A program made the position numbers and the translations under genes. Below are positions 24,101 through 34,870 of a stretch of 64,000 nucleotides of DNA, in pieces. Location: positions 53,185,591 to 53,249,590 of the forward strand of contig NC_030811.1 in NCBI RefSeq assembly GCF_001704415.2, written 5' to 3'. Below the pieces are notes generated by a model. The model worked only from the letters and a program-made list of their open reading frames with translations, did not search any database and was not told the origin of the DNA. Each line of letters opens with the position of its first letter. The stretch's first letter is position 1. Source of the DNA: Capra hircus (taxonomy: Eukaryota; Chordata; Mammalia; Artiodactyla; Bovidae).

Positions 24101-24574
24101 GACATTATTTTGCGAACAAAGGTCCATCTAGTCAAGGCTATGGTTTTCCCAGTAGTCATATATGGATGTGAGAGTTGGACTGTGAAGAAAGCTAAGCACC
24201 GGAGAGTTGATGGTTTTGAAGTGTGGTGTTGGAGAAGACTCTTGAGAGTCCCTTGGACTGCAAGGAGATCCAACCAGTCCATTCTAAAGGAGATCAGCCC
24301 TGGGATTTCTTTGGAAGGAATGATGCTAAAGCTGAAACTCCAGTACTTTGGCCACCTCATGCGAAGAGTTGACTCACTGGAAAAGACTCTGATGCTGGGA
24401 GGGATTGGGTGTAGGAGGAAAAGGGGACGACAGAGGATGAGATGGCTGGATGGAATCACCGACTCGATGGACGTGAGTTTGAGTGAACTCCGGGAGTTGG
24501 TGATGGACAGGGAAGCCTGGCGTGCTGCAATTCATGGGGTCGCAAAGAGTCGGACACGACTGAGTGACTGAACT
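21190..24574 (+). mobile_element. BovB LINE, nearly full length (about 3.4 kb)
   Basis: The longest retroelement in the window. The 5' UTR shows repeated blocks (GAGGAGCTACTCCACG, GGAGATACCCCTCGTCC, AGAGATACCCCACCTCC). Next come an apurinic-type endonuclease region (CIGTWNVRSMNQGKL), the RT region, and the 3' end CGACTGAGTGACTGAACT. It lies just 5' of an L2 fragment. The exact 5' boundary is uncertain by some tens of bases. Confidence 0.92.
21602..24571 (+). pseudogene. BovB endonuclease-reverse transcriptase ORF, damaged
   Basis: The endonuclease N-terminus reads openly to 21955, where a stop follows; more breaks lie between there and 22548 (for example GACTGAAATGC near 22182, where Trp is expected). 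The RT is open for 322 codons to a one-base loss at 23514-23518 (in AAAGACTTGACTG, where the 37.4-kb copy has AAAGCCTTTGACTG). A second frame then runs from 23525 to the normal end at 24571. The catalytic YADD reads YTDD (TATACAGATGAC, 23801-23812). Large parts are otherwise intact, pointing to a fairly recent copy. Confidence 0.85.
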
Positions 24575-24589
24575 TCTAAACCACAAGAC

Positions 24590-24790
24590 ATTTCTCTCCT
24601 CAAATGCCTTCATTGGTTCCCAAATGCAATCAGAATAAAGTATAAACTTCCTGCCATGAAATTCAATGTTTCCCACAATGTGATTCTGGCATAACTTTGC
24701 AGGCCAAAGTGATATGACCCCTTCATAAACTATATTCTCCCACCAAATCAAGTCTTTTTTTATTCCCAGCTTTACTTTGCTTTCTGTCTT
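24590..24790 (+). repeat. L2-like LINE fragment
   Basis: CAGAATAAAGTATAAACTTCC, GCCATGAAATTCAATG and CCCACAATGTGATTCTGGC match the order of an ancient L2 3' block. Diverged. Confidence 0.45.
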
Positions 24791-24799
24791 TACAGGTAA

Positions 24800-26595
24800 G
24801 CATAGCTCTAGGCAAATAGGAGACATCAAATCAGTATCAGTTCAATGAAAATAGAATCTAAGTGGGAGTATACAATACACTGTAAAATTCTCTCAACCTT
24901 TCTGAATGTTTGAAAACTTTCATAATCAGACATTGGGAAAAATATTAGTCCATGTAAGATGAAGGAATGACTCTCTTGGGAGCTGGGTTCTTCTCTCCAG
25001 ATAACCATACAGGTACAAGAAGATATGCCAATGGGTCTTTCTGACAGATGAGTAACAAAATATGGAGTTCCAAGAGGGAAAGGAGGAAGAGCTAGCCCCG
25101 GGATGCCTAAATAATTATTTTATTTTGGCCGGTAAACAACCATAGCAATTTAAAGACTGCCACTAACTAGAATCAGAACACAGAGAAAAAGTTAGAAGAT
25201 AAGACCTAAGGATACTGGAAAGATGTGATGCTAAGAATTTGCTTGTTCAGGTTAATGCATCTAAGGACATAGTGAGTTAGTCCTCCCACCCCCATCTTGC
25301 TCTCAGATTCTAGGTTAAAGCAGTAAAAGTAAAGCATGTGGCTTCATTCAAGGCAGTACCTGCGATATTTCCAAGAGAGAGGAATCTCAGTATTCTGGTT
25401 TTGGTGTGCTTATACTCAGCAGCATAGGTTTTATGAAGAAAGCACCTGACCACTCTCCTGTGAACTCAGTCTATTGCTTAAATCTTTGAACTTGCAACTG
25501 CATAGCATGAAAATTCAAACTCTATTACTGATTTTGACCAACAAAGTATAGTTCTTAGCCCTCTTACAGCTTACATCTCTCCCAAATCAGTGTAGATATT
25601 AATGATTTGTTCTTCTAGAGGCACCTTTCTAATTATGCATAACTTTATACTTGCTTGGAAAATTCTATGGACAGAGGAGCCTGGAGGACCACAGTCCATA
25701 GGGTCGCAAAGAGTCAGACACAAAACTTTCACACACTTCCCTACTTAAGTTCTTTTAAAACGTTCTTAGTTCAGTCCCTGAAAATCTCACATCATTAAAC
25801 CCTTGGGAATGTTAAATAAACATGTTTGCTCTTTAAAATGAACTATACTTCCTATTAAGAATGGGTCAATACCTATTCAACTTGGGTATTTGGAGAAAGA
25901 TATAGGGGAGTCTGATGTTATCTGGGGCAGTAACTAAGTTCTTCCTCTCTTGCTGTCTTAATTCCACGCATACCAGGGTAATATTCAACACAATTTCCCC
26001 CTCCAACAAACCAAACATTTTCCACAACAAAAAGTCATTAACAAAATACTATCATGGTGTTTGCATCTTGTTTCCCTCACCAAGAGGAGTGAACTGATAA
26101 ACCCAGGGGACTTCCCTTAACACTCTTCTAAGTCATTTGAACTGCCTGTCAGTCAAAGCTCACTTATTTCTCAGGCTATAAATTAAGCCTAGTAAAACTC
26201 CACTGTAAATTAGTTTATAAATGGGATTCACATATATTGTGGAGCCACTTATGCCGATCCCAAAGAACCAACCCCTGTAAAAGAAGAGTAAGACTGCTTC
26301 TTGCTAAGAACACTTGCATTACATTATAAAGGGTTTCCACTGGACTTAGATTAGCCTGGAGTACAAATATAGAAAGCCTAATCAGCTAAAGGGTTTTGAC
26401 AACTTTTCAGACTTATTCATATGCCAACAAAGCCAGTGCAGTTACTTTCCCAAATCCCTATTTTTCCAATCCCTATTTTGAACAACTTTCTTAAAAGTAT
26501 TTTTTCAAACTAATCAAAGTCCCATAGGGCTTTTTTTTCCTCCTTAAATCTCTGTTCTTACTCATCCCACAACGACAACAAAAAAGAAAAAGTAA
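24800..26595. other. Mostly unique DNA
   Basis: No gene recognised. A 75-bp Bov-A tail remnant sits at 25651-25726; the rest is AT-rich and unassigned. Confidence 0.45.
25651..25726 (+). mobile_element. Bov-A 3' remnant
   Basis: TTGCTTGGAAAATTCTATGG, ACAGAGGAGCCTGGAGG and GGGTCGCAAAGAGTCAGACAC: the last part of a Bov-A/Bov-tA SINE. Confidence 0.85.
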
Positions 26596-26599
26596 AAAG

Positions 26600-26740
26600 T
26601 TTTCATTGCACATTTAAGGGGATGTGGAAAGGACAAGTATCTTTTAAATGGAGAGACAGAAGCTTAGTAAGCATAAATAATTTGCTCAGGGTCACCACTT
26701 AGCCAAAGGCAATGCTAGGATTCAAATCCATACATATGCC
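26600..26740 (-). repeat. MIR SINE
   Basis: Antisense MIR core, diverged: AATAATTTGCTCAGGGTCACC, then GGATTCAAATCCATAC. Confidence 0.55.
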
Positions 26741-27065
26741 AAAGTACTTTTCCCCCAGGACATCAAGGGGACCTGAAAGGCACTGGATGCTTCCATTTCA
26801 CACACCTCTGCATGTCCCCCTGGCGCCTATGAATTCCCCTGCATGGACCAAATCCACTTGGCAGGGAGCTCGTTCCACCTGCCCCATGGCCTTGGTTTCC
26901 TCCTAGTTCTGTATTCCAGGAAAAAGAGCCTTTTCGTGTGCCTTCCTTGCTTCGCTCAAGCCAAGTCTCCTTTTGTGGGACACGCACTAATCGAAGGCAT
27001 TTTCCACTTTCTTCCATAAGATCCATGAAATCAAAACATCCCAAAGAGACTTGCTGAAGGAGGAG

Positions 27066-27662
27066 GGCGTGTCCCTCCCACCCCTCTTACTGAGAATGAC
27101 TGAGGACCCCACAGCTTTGAGCCTCCCTGAAGCGCCCGTGGCTTGGAAGAAGCCCAGGGGCGATGTCCTCAGATTGCACTGAAATCAGGAGCCTTCGGGA
27201 GCGTGTTCCCGGCTGAGCGCACGCAAAGAATTATCCAACTTGGAAACTACCAGCCAGCCAAGATCTCCCGACCCCATCTTACCCCACCGAGCTGTCTTCC
27301 TTTTCGGTGCCAAAGGCTGATGAGACCGCTCTCCCGGCGCCTGTGAGTCCCGGGACTAGCGACCCCCGCGGAGCCGCGCACTTAAACGCAGGCCAGACCG
27401 CGCTCCTCCCGGCTTCGGAGTGCACGAAGAACCGATCTCTCAGGGTTCCCGACTCCGGAAGAAGTAAGGCGGCTTTCTCCCTTGCCCCTCGTAGTCCCCC
27501 AGTGTCCTGCAGACCGCGAGGTTTAGAGTGCCCCTTTCAGGAGGAGGAGACCCACGTGACCTAGACCTAAGGGGCCAGAGGTACGTCCCCACCCATTTCT
27601 CCCCGCGATCTGGCCGCGCCCCATCAGCGTTTTTCCATCCTGAAAGAAACCAGCAATCTCAG
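27066..27662. promoter_or_regulatory. CPVL: CpG island, candidate CPVL promoter / non-coding exon 1
   Basis: I count about 40 CpG dinucleotides in about 600 bases, against very few in neighbouring DNA. No TATA box is evident. GC-box-like cores occur at about 27157 (GGGGCG, plus) and about 27617 (minus). A palindromic E-box CACGTG lies at 27553-27558; read on the minus strand its context is GTCACGTGGG, close to the TFEB/CLEAR consensus GTCACGTGAC. A minus-strand donor TGGG|GTAAGA places a possible end of non-coding exon 1 at 27283. A plus-strand donor CCAGAG|GTACGT lies at 27580/27581, so a divergent transcript is possible. Assignment to CPVL is inference: it is the first CpG island upstream of the first coding exon, about 24 kb away. 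Confidence 0.65.
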
Positions 27663-27959
27663 CGTGAGATATTAACAATGAACCGAGGAAGATTGACCGT
27701 GCAGTGCAGCTCCATTTGATTTGTTTGTTCCTTTGTGCGTTTTGATTTTCTCTCCCACCTTTTTGAAGCTGCTATCTTAGAATTCCCACAGAATTTTGAA
27801 ATAATTTCCCCAAGCTGGTGCTTGCAAATCTGTTGTTTGCATCTGGAAGCAGAGTGGTATTTTACTCCCCCTGTTTAAATGCCCGACATACATTCCTAGA
27901 TAGTTATTCCACACGGTAGTAGCACTAATGCTGGGGGCACACTGAGAACCAGCACTGTG

Positions 27960-28095
27960 CATTCTCAAGTGCTTTCTCTGCAGTACTGCATCGGAATATT
28001 AGAGCAACTGGATGTACTCTGTGTTATAACTGTCCCCACTTTGCACTCAAGGAACTGAGACTTGGAGAGGTTAAGTAGCCCATTCAGGGCCATCT
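27960..28095 (-). repeat. MIR SINE
   Basis: GTCCCCACTTTGCACTCAAGG, GAGACTTGGAGAGGTTAAGT: antisense MIR core. Confidence 0.65.
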
Positions 28096-28169
28096 CTTTT
28101 AAGGGGCCTACCTGAGTAGGCAGTTTTAACCACCATTAGGTTCAGGCCACTGAGCCAGACACTAGGGGG

Positions 28170-28575
28170 AAGACAGAGACTTGTTTAAGAAAAAGAAACA
28201 ACAGACCCACAATGGTGTCACTTGTGCTAAGCTCATGTCACCAAACCAAGACTTAATACCTAACCTAGCTGCAAATCCAACCTCCCCTCCCTTTTAACAT
28301 AATCTCAACCAATCAGTCTGGAATTCCCTGGTCAGCACCAGTGAGATAATTCACTTGGTAGACTCTTTTGTCCCCCCAAAGTAGATGACCTTGCCTGAAA
28401 TAATTCATTTTTTTCATTTATGACTTCCTGTCCCTCCCTTCCTGTGCCTTTAAGAACCTTTGCTTTTCTGCAGCTTTTTGAGACTCCTTTCTTTTTGTTA
28501 GATGGGGTGCTGCCCAGTTCAGGAATCGTTTAATAAAACCAATTAGATCTTTAATCAGTTGAATTTTGTTTTTCT
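28170..28575 (+). repeat. Endogenous retrovirus LTR, MER21-like (tentative)
   Basis: Order of blocks: ACAATGGTGTCACTTGTG, GGAATTCCCTGGTCAGCACC, CCTTTGCTTTTCTGCAGC, then AATAAAACCAATTAGATC (polyadenylation signal) and CAGTTGAATTTTGTTTTTC. The layout is that of an LTR with U3, R and U5. The family name is from memory. Confidence 0.5.
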
Positions 28576-28754
28576 TAAGACTAAAAAGATAAGGAGATTG
28601 CAGGAGCACAGAGATAAGAAAAAATACAGGAGTGTCATCATTTCCATGTCCCCCACATGTCCCATGGTTCAGAAATGGCAATTATGAAAGCCTCTTAGCC
28701 AAGCCACCTGACTTTGAATCCTGGCTCTGCTCTAAAGCTACTAACTCTGATCCA

Positions 28755-29232
28755 TTGTTTTTAAAGATGGCCGAAACAAAGTCAACATGCTCCTTTGCAA
28801 GGTGACTTAGCCATTCCTCCCATCAAGAGGTGAAATATCCTTCCCTCCCCTTGAATCAGGACTGGCTTTGGCACCTGTTTTGACCATTAGAATGTGGGCA
28901 AGTGCCAGTTCCTTCCTAGGATCAAAAGGCCTTGCAGTTTCTACCCTGAGACAGTCTCCTTGGGACCACCATGACCAGAAGCTGGTATGGCTCCTGGAGA
29001 GTGAGAGGTCAGGTGCAGGAGAACCGAGGCATTTCAGGGACAAGAGCACCAACTGGGAGCCTGGTGAGAGAAGCCATTGGGACCTTCCAGCTCAGCCCAC
29101 CCTCAGCAAGAATGCAGCTGCACGTGTCAGCAGTGAAACAGCCCAGCCAGCCCACCAATCGGGGAAAAAATTCACTGTTATTTTAAGTCACTTCAGTTTG
29201 GGGGAGTTTGTTATGCAGCTAAGAGTAACTGT
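28755..29232 (+). repeat. MLT1-like LTR (ERVL-MaLR)
   Basis: TTTTGACCATTAGAATGTGG, then AGGCCTTGCAGTTTCTACCC, and the end TTTTAAGTCACTTCAGTTTG and GTTTGTTATGCAGCT. A 161-codon open frame here is fortuitous. Confidence 0.75.
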
Positions 29233-29234
29233 AG

Positions 29235-29350
29235 CATTAACTTTCGGATCTGGAACAAATTGCTTAATGTCACTGAGTCTCGGTTTTCTCATAAGTACTT
29301 ACTTTATTGGGTTGTGGTGGGCACTAAATGTAATGTACCAGAGTATGTGC
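29235..29350 (+). repeat. MIR SINE 3' half
   Basis: AACAAATTGCTTAATGTCACTG, CTCGGTTTTCTCATAAGTAC: diverged MIR. Confidence 0.5.
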
Positions 29351-29370
29351 TGAGGCCATCACTATCTCTT

Positions 29371-29740
29371 ATGCTTTTGAACTGTGGTGTTGGAAAAGAC
29401 TCTTGAGAGTCCCTTGGACTGCAAGGAAATCCAACCAGTCCATCCTAAAGGAGGTCAGTCCTGAATGTTCATTGGAAGGACTGATGTTGAAGCTGAAACT
29501 CCAATACTTTGGCCACCTGATGCGAATAACTGAGTCATTGGAAAAGACCCTGATGCTGGGAAAGATTGAGGGTGGGAGGAGAAGGGGACGACAGAGGATG
29601 AGATGGTTGGATGGCATCACTAACTCAATGGACATGAGTTTGGGTAAACTCTGGGAGTTGGTGATGGACAGAGAGGCCTGGCGTGCTGCAGTCCGTGGGG
29701 TCTTAAAGTCAGACACGACTGAATGACTGAATTGAACTGA
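29371..29740 (+). mobile_element. BovB LINE 3' end
   Basis: Last about 370 bp, with the C-terminal codons open for 107 residues (IRWL-type end, RQRMRWLDGITNSMD). The tail ends GACTGAATTGAACTGA. Confidence 0.93.
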
Positions 29741-30835
29741 CACTGTGTTAGGAACTAAATTCTACACACTTATCTTTTTCTGGAGAAAAATTTCATTGGT
29801 GGGAAAAAAATTCTTCCTTTAAGACCAAGGTCAGACCACCCTTAACAAACTATTAAATAAAATAGATTCAACCTTCCTACCTTGACAAATAGGACTTTGT
29901 CGTGACCTCAAAGACCAGATTCAAACTCCTTGATGATCTGCACCTCCATTTGGTGATTCAGGGAGAGCTGTTTCCGTAGAGGTGCCTCTTGTTAAACACC
30001 TGATTGCTTGCACTGTAGTCTGGGGAGCCCACCTAAATCAGCATCTCCTGAAGTGGGTTTAACTGAAGTGACCTATTGTCAGTACTAAGAAACTGGTTCA
30101 ACGAGATAGAGCAGTCTACCAACTGAACTTCTGGACTGTGAAACTTCTTGAGGAAGTTTCAAAGGCAAAACTGTAAGGAAGCCAGATTTGCCAGCCTAAA
30201 TTGTGTTTCTTTGGCATGAGGATTATCTTAGGTTGATTGTCTTTAAGAAGCAGAAGACTCGGGAAGTCTTTAAAAAAAAAAACAAAACCCTCTTCCTTAA
30301 CCTGCCTAAAAGAATTTAGATCAGGGGCCTGGTCCAGGAAGAGCACCATCACCAGAGATATCTACAAAGAATACAGGTTAGGGGTGGTATGGAAACCGAG
30401 CAGGGCCTTAAGATCAAACATTTGCATAGTAAACATTTGTTTACCAAACATTTGTTTTCATCTCCTTGTGAATTTCCTTTCCTTGTTTTGAGATCCCAAA
30501 TTCCTACTCTCTTCTCCTTTTCTCTGATGGCATGTAACTCTTAAATTACCTAACTTGTCTATTCACCCCATTTTTCTTTGACTTTCTCCTATTAATCTGT
30601 CTTATGTCAGGTTAATTCTTACCAATCAGAAGAACCTAGAATGAATTTTTTTTTCTTTTTCCAACAGTGACATTCACAGGTTCTGGAAGTTAGGATTCAA
30701 ACATCTTTGGAAATAGTGGCATTATTCAGCCTATTGTAGTCATAATGCAAATTATATTTTTTACTAGAAGATGTGGTCAAAATAAATTGAAAGCCACTGA
30801 ACTGGAAAGTCTTCTAAATTTTTCAAGTAAGCTGT
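29741..30835. other. Unassigned DNA
   Basis: No gene seen. Short frames at 30116-30491 overlap on opposite strands and have no recognisable domain. Confidence 0.45.
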
Positions 30836-30839
30836 ATCA

Positions 30840-31205
30840 CTTATTTTTTTTATTATAAGTGTAATACATGATCCTTAGACAACTATGAGGCTATATTAAA
30901 AGATCAGATAAAAATCCCATTGTGACTCCTTAGAGATAACCAAATGGTATATTTTTGTCTAATCTTTATCTGAACAAACATATGTTTAAAACAAAATTGG
31001 AATCATACGGAGATATGTGTTCTTCTTTAGCGGTTAGCATATTATATCCCAATTATTTTCACACATTGTTAATTCAAAAACATATTAATGGCTACATAAT
31101 GTTCAATTATATGAGTATACTATGACTTAATCAACCATTTTCCAACATTTGGTCATTTGGGTTGATTCCAATTTTTCCTTGCTATTAATTCACTAAAAAT
31201 AATCC
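30840..31205. repeat. Old L1 fragment
   Basis: AAATTGGAATCATACGGAG, TATTAATGGCTACATAATG and GGTTGATTCCAATTTTTCC recall the 3' UTR-type block of ancient L1M elements. Diverged; strand not assigned. Confidence 0.45.
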
Positions 31206-31227
31206 CGTGCAAAAGATGAGGGGAGCT

Positions 31228-31858
31228 TCTGTAATAAATGACCACAAACTGGGTGCTTTAAAACAACAGAAATTTATTCTCTCACATTTCTGGAGAGGTC
31301 TAAAATCAAGACGGTGGCAGGTCAGCTCTCTCCTGAAGCTCTGGGGGAGGATCCCTCCTTGCCTTCTCCAGCTCCCAGAAATCCCTCAAACTTCTTCCCT
31401 GTAACTGCATCACTCCAATCTCTGCTCCACATTTGCATGCCTTTTTCTCTGTGTGTCTCATGTCTTCTCTTCTTTCTATGCAGACACAAGTCACAGGATA
31501 TAGGACCCACTGTAATCCAATATGACATCGTCTTAACTTGTTTCATCTACTGTGCTCAATTGCTAAGGCGTATCCAACTCTTTTGTGACCCCATGGACTG
31601 TAGCCCAACAGGCTCCTCTGCCCATGGGATTTTCCCGGCAAGAATACTGCAGTGGGTTGCCATTCCCTCCTCCAGGGGATTTTCCCAGCCCAGGGATTGA
31701 ACCTGAGTCTCCTGCATTGGCAGGTGGATTCTTTACTCAGCCACGAGGGAAGCCCGTTCCATCTACAGAGACCCTATTTCCAAATAAGGTCACATTCTGA
31801 GATTCTGGGTGGATATGAATTTTAAGGCGGGAGGCCTTTGTCAACACACTATAGTCCC
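31228..31858 (-). repeat. MLT1/MST-type LTR (ERVL-MaLR), split by Bov-tA
   Basis: Antisense LTR: AATGACCACAAACTGGGTGC, AACAACAGAAATTTATTCTC, CATCACTCCAATCTCTGC. After the SINE come ACAGAGACCCTATTTCC and AAATAAGGTCACATTCTGAG. Confidence 0.75.
31551..31755 (-). mobile_element. Bov-tA SINE nested in the MLT1-type LTR
   Basis: Reverse full-length Bov-tA. The LTR site GTT(T/C)CATCTAC is duplicated at 31540-31550 and 31756-31766 with one mismatch, giving a clean insertion order. Confidence 0.95.
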
Positions 31859-32471
31859 TATGGAAATGAGGGTACAACTTGGAAAGATACTTGGGTACGT
31901 CAAGAGGATTTGGGGATGGCTAACCATGGGATGGGCAGAAAGGATGAATCTATACATTTTCATGAAATAATAGTTTCCCTCTCTTTATTAATATCCATTT
32001 TCTAGTGACCTGCGGCTTCTGAAATAACCCATTTAGTGAACCAATGAGTAAATTCTGTTTGGAAACCACACTTCAGTGGAGGAGATCATCTGTAGGCTGT
32101 GCTTGCATCCAGACTGCACAGGTATAATCAGCAATTAAATGGGAGAGAATTGGTGCATTTCTTTCTTTAAGGACAAATGTATTCCTTTTCTACACTATTC
32201 ACTGGCTTATTTTGGCATAGCTGGTCAAATATTTCTAGTACTTTAAAGAGTATTTCTTTACATTTTTTCCAAATGACCATAAATGTAATCAACTTTACAG
32301 CTGAAAAATCAAAATATATGACATGCATAGGAGGATCAAACTGCTAGAAATAATATTTTTAACCCATTCCTTGTATCAGGAGTTCTCAAAGATGGGCAAA
32401 AGAATGGCTTTGTAGAAAGATTGATTAAGGCTGCTTCTCTGATTGAGTTTTCTTCTTCTTTTTTGTAATAT

Positions 32472-32646
32472 ATATTTATTTGGCTCTGCCAGGTCTTAGT
32501 TGTGGCACTTGGGATGTTTGGTCTTAGCTGCAGCATGCAAACTCTTAGTTTCAGCATGTGGGATATAGTTCCCTGATCAGGGATTGAACCTGGGCCCCGT
32601 GTATTGGGAGCGTGGAGTCTTAGCTACTGCACCATCATGAGGGCAA
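32472..32646 (-). mobile_element. CHR-type tRNA-Glu SINE
   Basis: TTTATTTGGCTCTGCCAGG, TCTTAGTTGTGGCAC, CCTGATCAGGGATTGAACC and GGAGCGTGGAGTCTTAGC: cetartiodactyl CHR SINE in reverse. Confidence 0.75.
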
Positions 32647-32867
32647 TGCTTTTCCATGCATCCAGATACAGTGGAAGACACTGAGGGAGAAGACACAATT
32701 CAGTATCTTTTAGCACAATCCAGAGGGAAGTCTCACTGACTGGCTTTTCTGAGAGCAGCTTTAAATTGGCCAGTCGATCGGTCCAGATGACTTCAGGGTT
32801 CCCCTGAGCCCTGAGTTCTCTGTACCTGCACATCCTAGGGGAGCTTCTGGTTTGTTAAGCCCTGTTG

Positions 32868-33062
32868 GTTCAGAGCATGAGTTGGACCCTGGTTCAAATC
32901 TAGAACCTGCCATCTGGTGACCTCAACCAAGTTATTTAATCTCAGCTTTTTCTTTCATTCATGGTAAATAATAATATTAGCTATCTCACAGTGTTGTTAA
33001 AAGGGTGAAATGAGAGAGTGTCCATAAAGTACTTGTCATATAGAATGGGCCCAAGAAACCAT
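32868..33062 (+). repeat. MIR SINE
   Basis: GGTTCAAATCTAGAACCTGCC, ACCAAGTTATTTAATCTCAG, ATAAAGTACTTGTCATATAG: near-complete MIR order. Confidence 0.75.
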
Positions 33063-33570
33063 AGCTATAGCAGTAGTGATGATGACACCCTGTGAGATTC
33101 AGTCTGTGAGGTTCCAGGCCTGTGACTGTCATGCTTTGACTCACCCCAGACACTGAATTGTGTCTTCTCGCCCAGTGTCTCCCACTGTATCTGGACACAT
33201 AGAAAAGCATGTCCCTCACTGATCTGTGACCAGAGCTTTGCAGTCTTACTTTCCAACTAAGAAGACGCAGAATAGCTCATTTCCACGACTCAAGCAGATA
33301 AATACAATTCCAGTCATCTTGGCTTTCACATTTGTAGCTGCTGCTACCAAGATAATGCAGACCTAGAATGAAAATCAGAGGAATTGACCTTGTACAGAGC
33401 CACATCCCTGTTGGAAGTGGCTGTGTCTTTCCCTTCACTTGTCACGGTTTCTGCCATTGCTCCTTTTAAGTATTGTTATGTATCTTCTATGGCGCCTCAT
33501 GGCTTGAGAACACAGCTTGGAGGCAGCATCAGAAACAGGAACATCACAGTCTACCCATTGTATTGCTGTT

Positions 33571-33867
33571 GTTGTTCAGTTGCTCAGTTGTGTCTGACTC
33601 TTTGTGACCTCATGAACTGCAGCACGTCAGGCTTCCCTGTCCCTCACTATCTCCCAGAGTTTGCTCAAACTCATGTGCTTTGAGTCGATGATGCCATCCA
33701 ACCATTTCATCCTCTGTTGCCCTCTTGTCCTCTTGCCCTGAATCTTTGCCAGCATCAATGAGTTGGTGCTTTGCATCAGGTGGCCAAAGTATTGGAGCTT
33801 CAGCTTCAGCATCGGTCCTTCCAAAGACTATTCAGGGTTGATTTCCTTTAGGATGGACTGGTTTGAT
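33571..33867 (-). mobile_element. BovB LINE 3' end
   Basis: GTTGTTCAGTTGCTCAG, then GATGCCATCCAACCATTTC and TTTGCATCAGGTGGCC. A short deletion lies near GCATCAATGAGTTGG. Confidence 0.92.
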
Positions 33868-34509
33868 ATGAACTTGCTCTATAAACATGTTGCTTCAGAA
33901 AAGAAGTCAGATGTGTCACATTCACACACTTGCAAATTTTAAAAAAACTCACTGTGCTATGAGGAGAGGAGAGCAGAATGGATCCAGTGGAAGGGACCCC
34001 ACAACTGTTCTGCCATCAGCTTTGAGAAGTAGGCCCAAGTGGTGATGACCCAGCTGTAAGGCACAGATGCATGCCCTGATAAATTGATGGAAACAGTCTC
34101 CTTACAGTTAGTAAGGAAGGGCCACCTCCTAAAACCAGCAACATACTACAGACTCAGGGAACTTGAGGATAATTACATGGTAATTATTTATAATAAGTGC
34201 TTCCACTCTCAGAATGATTATCCCTCCCTGGATTGTCTGCCTCCTTGTGCCTGGGTTATGTAGGGAAATAATGTCCAAATTAATCTATATCCTTTGTAAG
34301 TGAATCTATTCTCCTCTGATTATCCAGCTCCTTTTGGCAGCAGGTGTTAAATCTTTCTTACAAAAGGCATACTTTCAACATCCCTCTGGTTATAGAGAAA
34401 GCCAGCCAAACAAGACTTTGGTGGATTAAGGATGAATTATGGGATTAATATAGATTTGGCCACTAAGGACAGCAGAGCTGGCTCTGTGTAAAACTGTGAG
34501 AAATAATCA

Positions 34510-34620
34510 CAGCGAAGCTTTGCAAGGACTCATGGTTTGCTGAACACTTTTCGTATATATCATCTCTTTAATTTGCACACCAGCCCTGCAAGGTATATAT
34601 TGATATTATGATGAACCTGC
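34510..34620 (-). repeat. MIR SINE fragment
   Basis: ATCATCTCTTTAATTTGCAC, CCAGCCCTGCAAGGTATATA: antisense MIR. Confidence 0.5.
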
Positions 34621-34671
34621 CAGTATGATCACTAAAGTATCTGATTAAGGGCACAGCCCAGCTTATAGAGA

Positions 34672-34870
34672 AGATGGATGGGGATTTGAATCCCAGCTCA
34701 GCTGCTTATTAGCAGTGTGACCTTTGCTGTGTTAATTAACCTCCCTAAGCCTTCACTTTCTCATATATGGAAAGAGGAGAGCCCTACAGGGCTGATTTGA
34801 GGATTTACTAACTTGCACAGAGAGCTAGTATGTGCAATGTCTTACCCATAGCAAGCAAGTCATTCATTTG
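34672..34870 (+). repeat. MIR SINE
   Basis: GGGGATTTGAATCCCAGCTC, GCAGTGTGACCTTTGCTG, CTTCACTTTCTCATATATGG. Confidence 0.75.

Larger units (their letters stand above)
3176..27282 (-). other. CPVL: CPVL intron 1 (inferred)
   Basis: If the CpG island at 27.1-27.7 kb holds exon 1, this 24-kb stretch is the first intron of CPVL. It is repeat-rich (Bov-tA, Bov-A2, BovB, L1, HAL1, L2, MIR), with unique AT-rich DNA between. No open frame in it has coding character. One possible extra exon is listed separately at 18629-18689. Confidence 0.55.

Noticed and set aside
27307..27719. Plus-strand frames of 63-85 codons in the CpG island
   Set aside because: GC-rich DNA gives long frames by chance; they overlap one another and lack a recognisable peptide.
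28868..29353. 161-codon open frame
   Set aside because: It lies within an MLT1-like LTR and a MIR; no domain, and the overlap with known repeats explains it.
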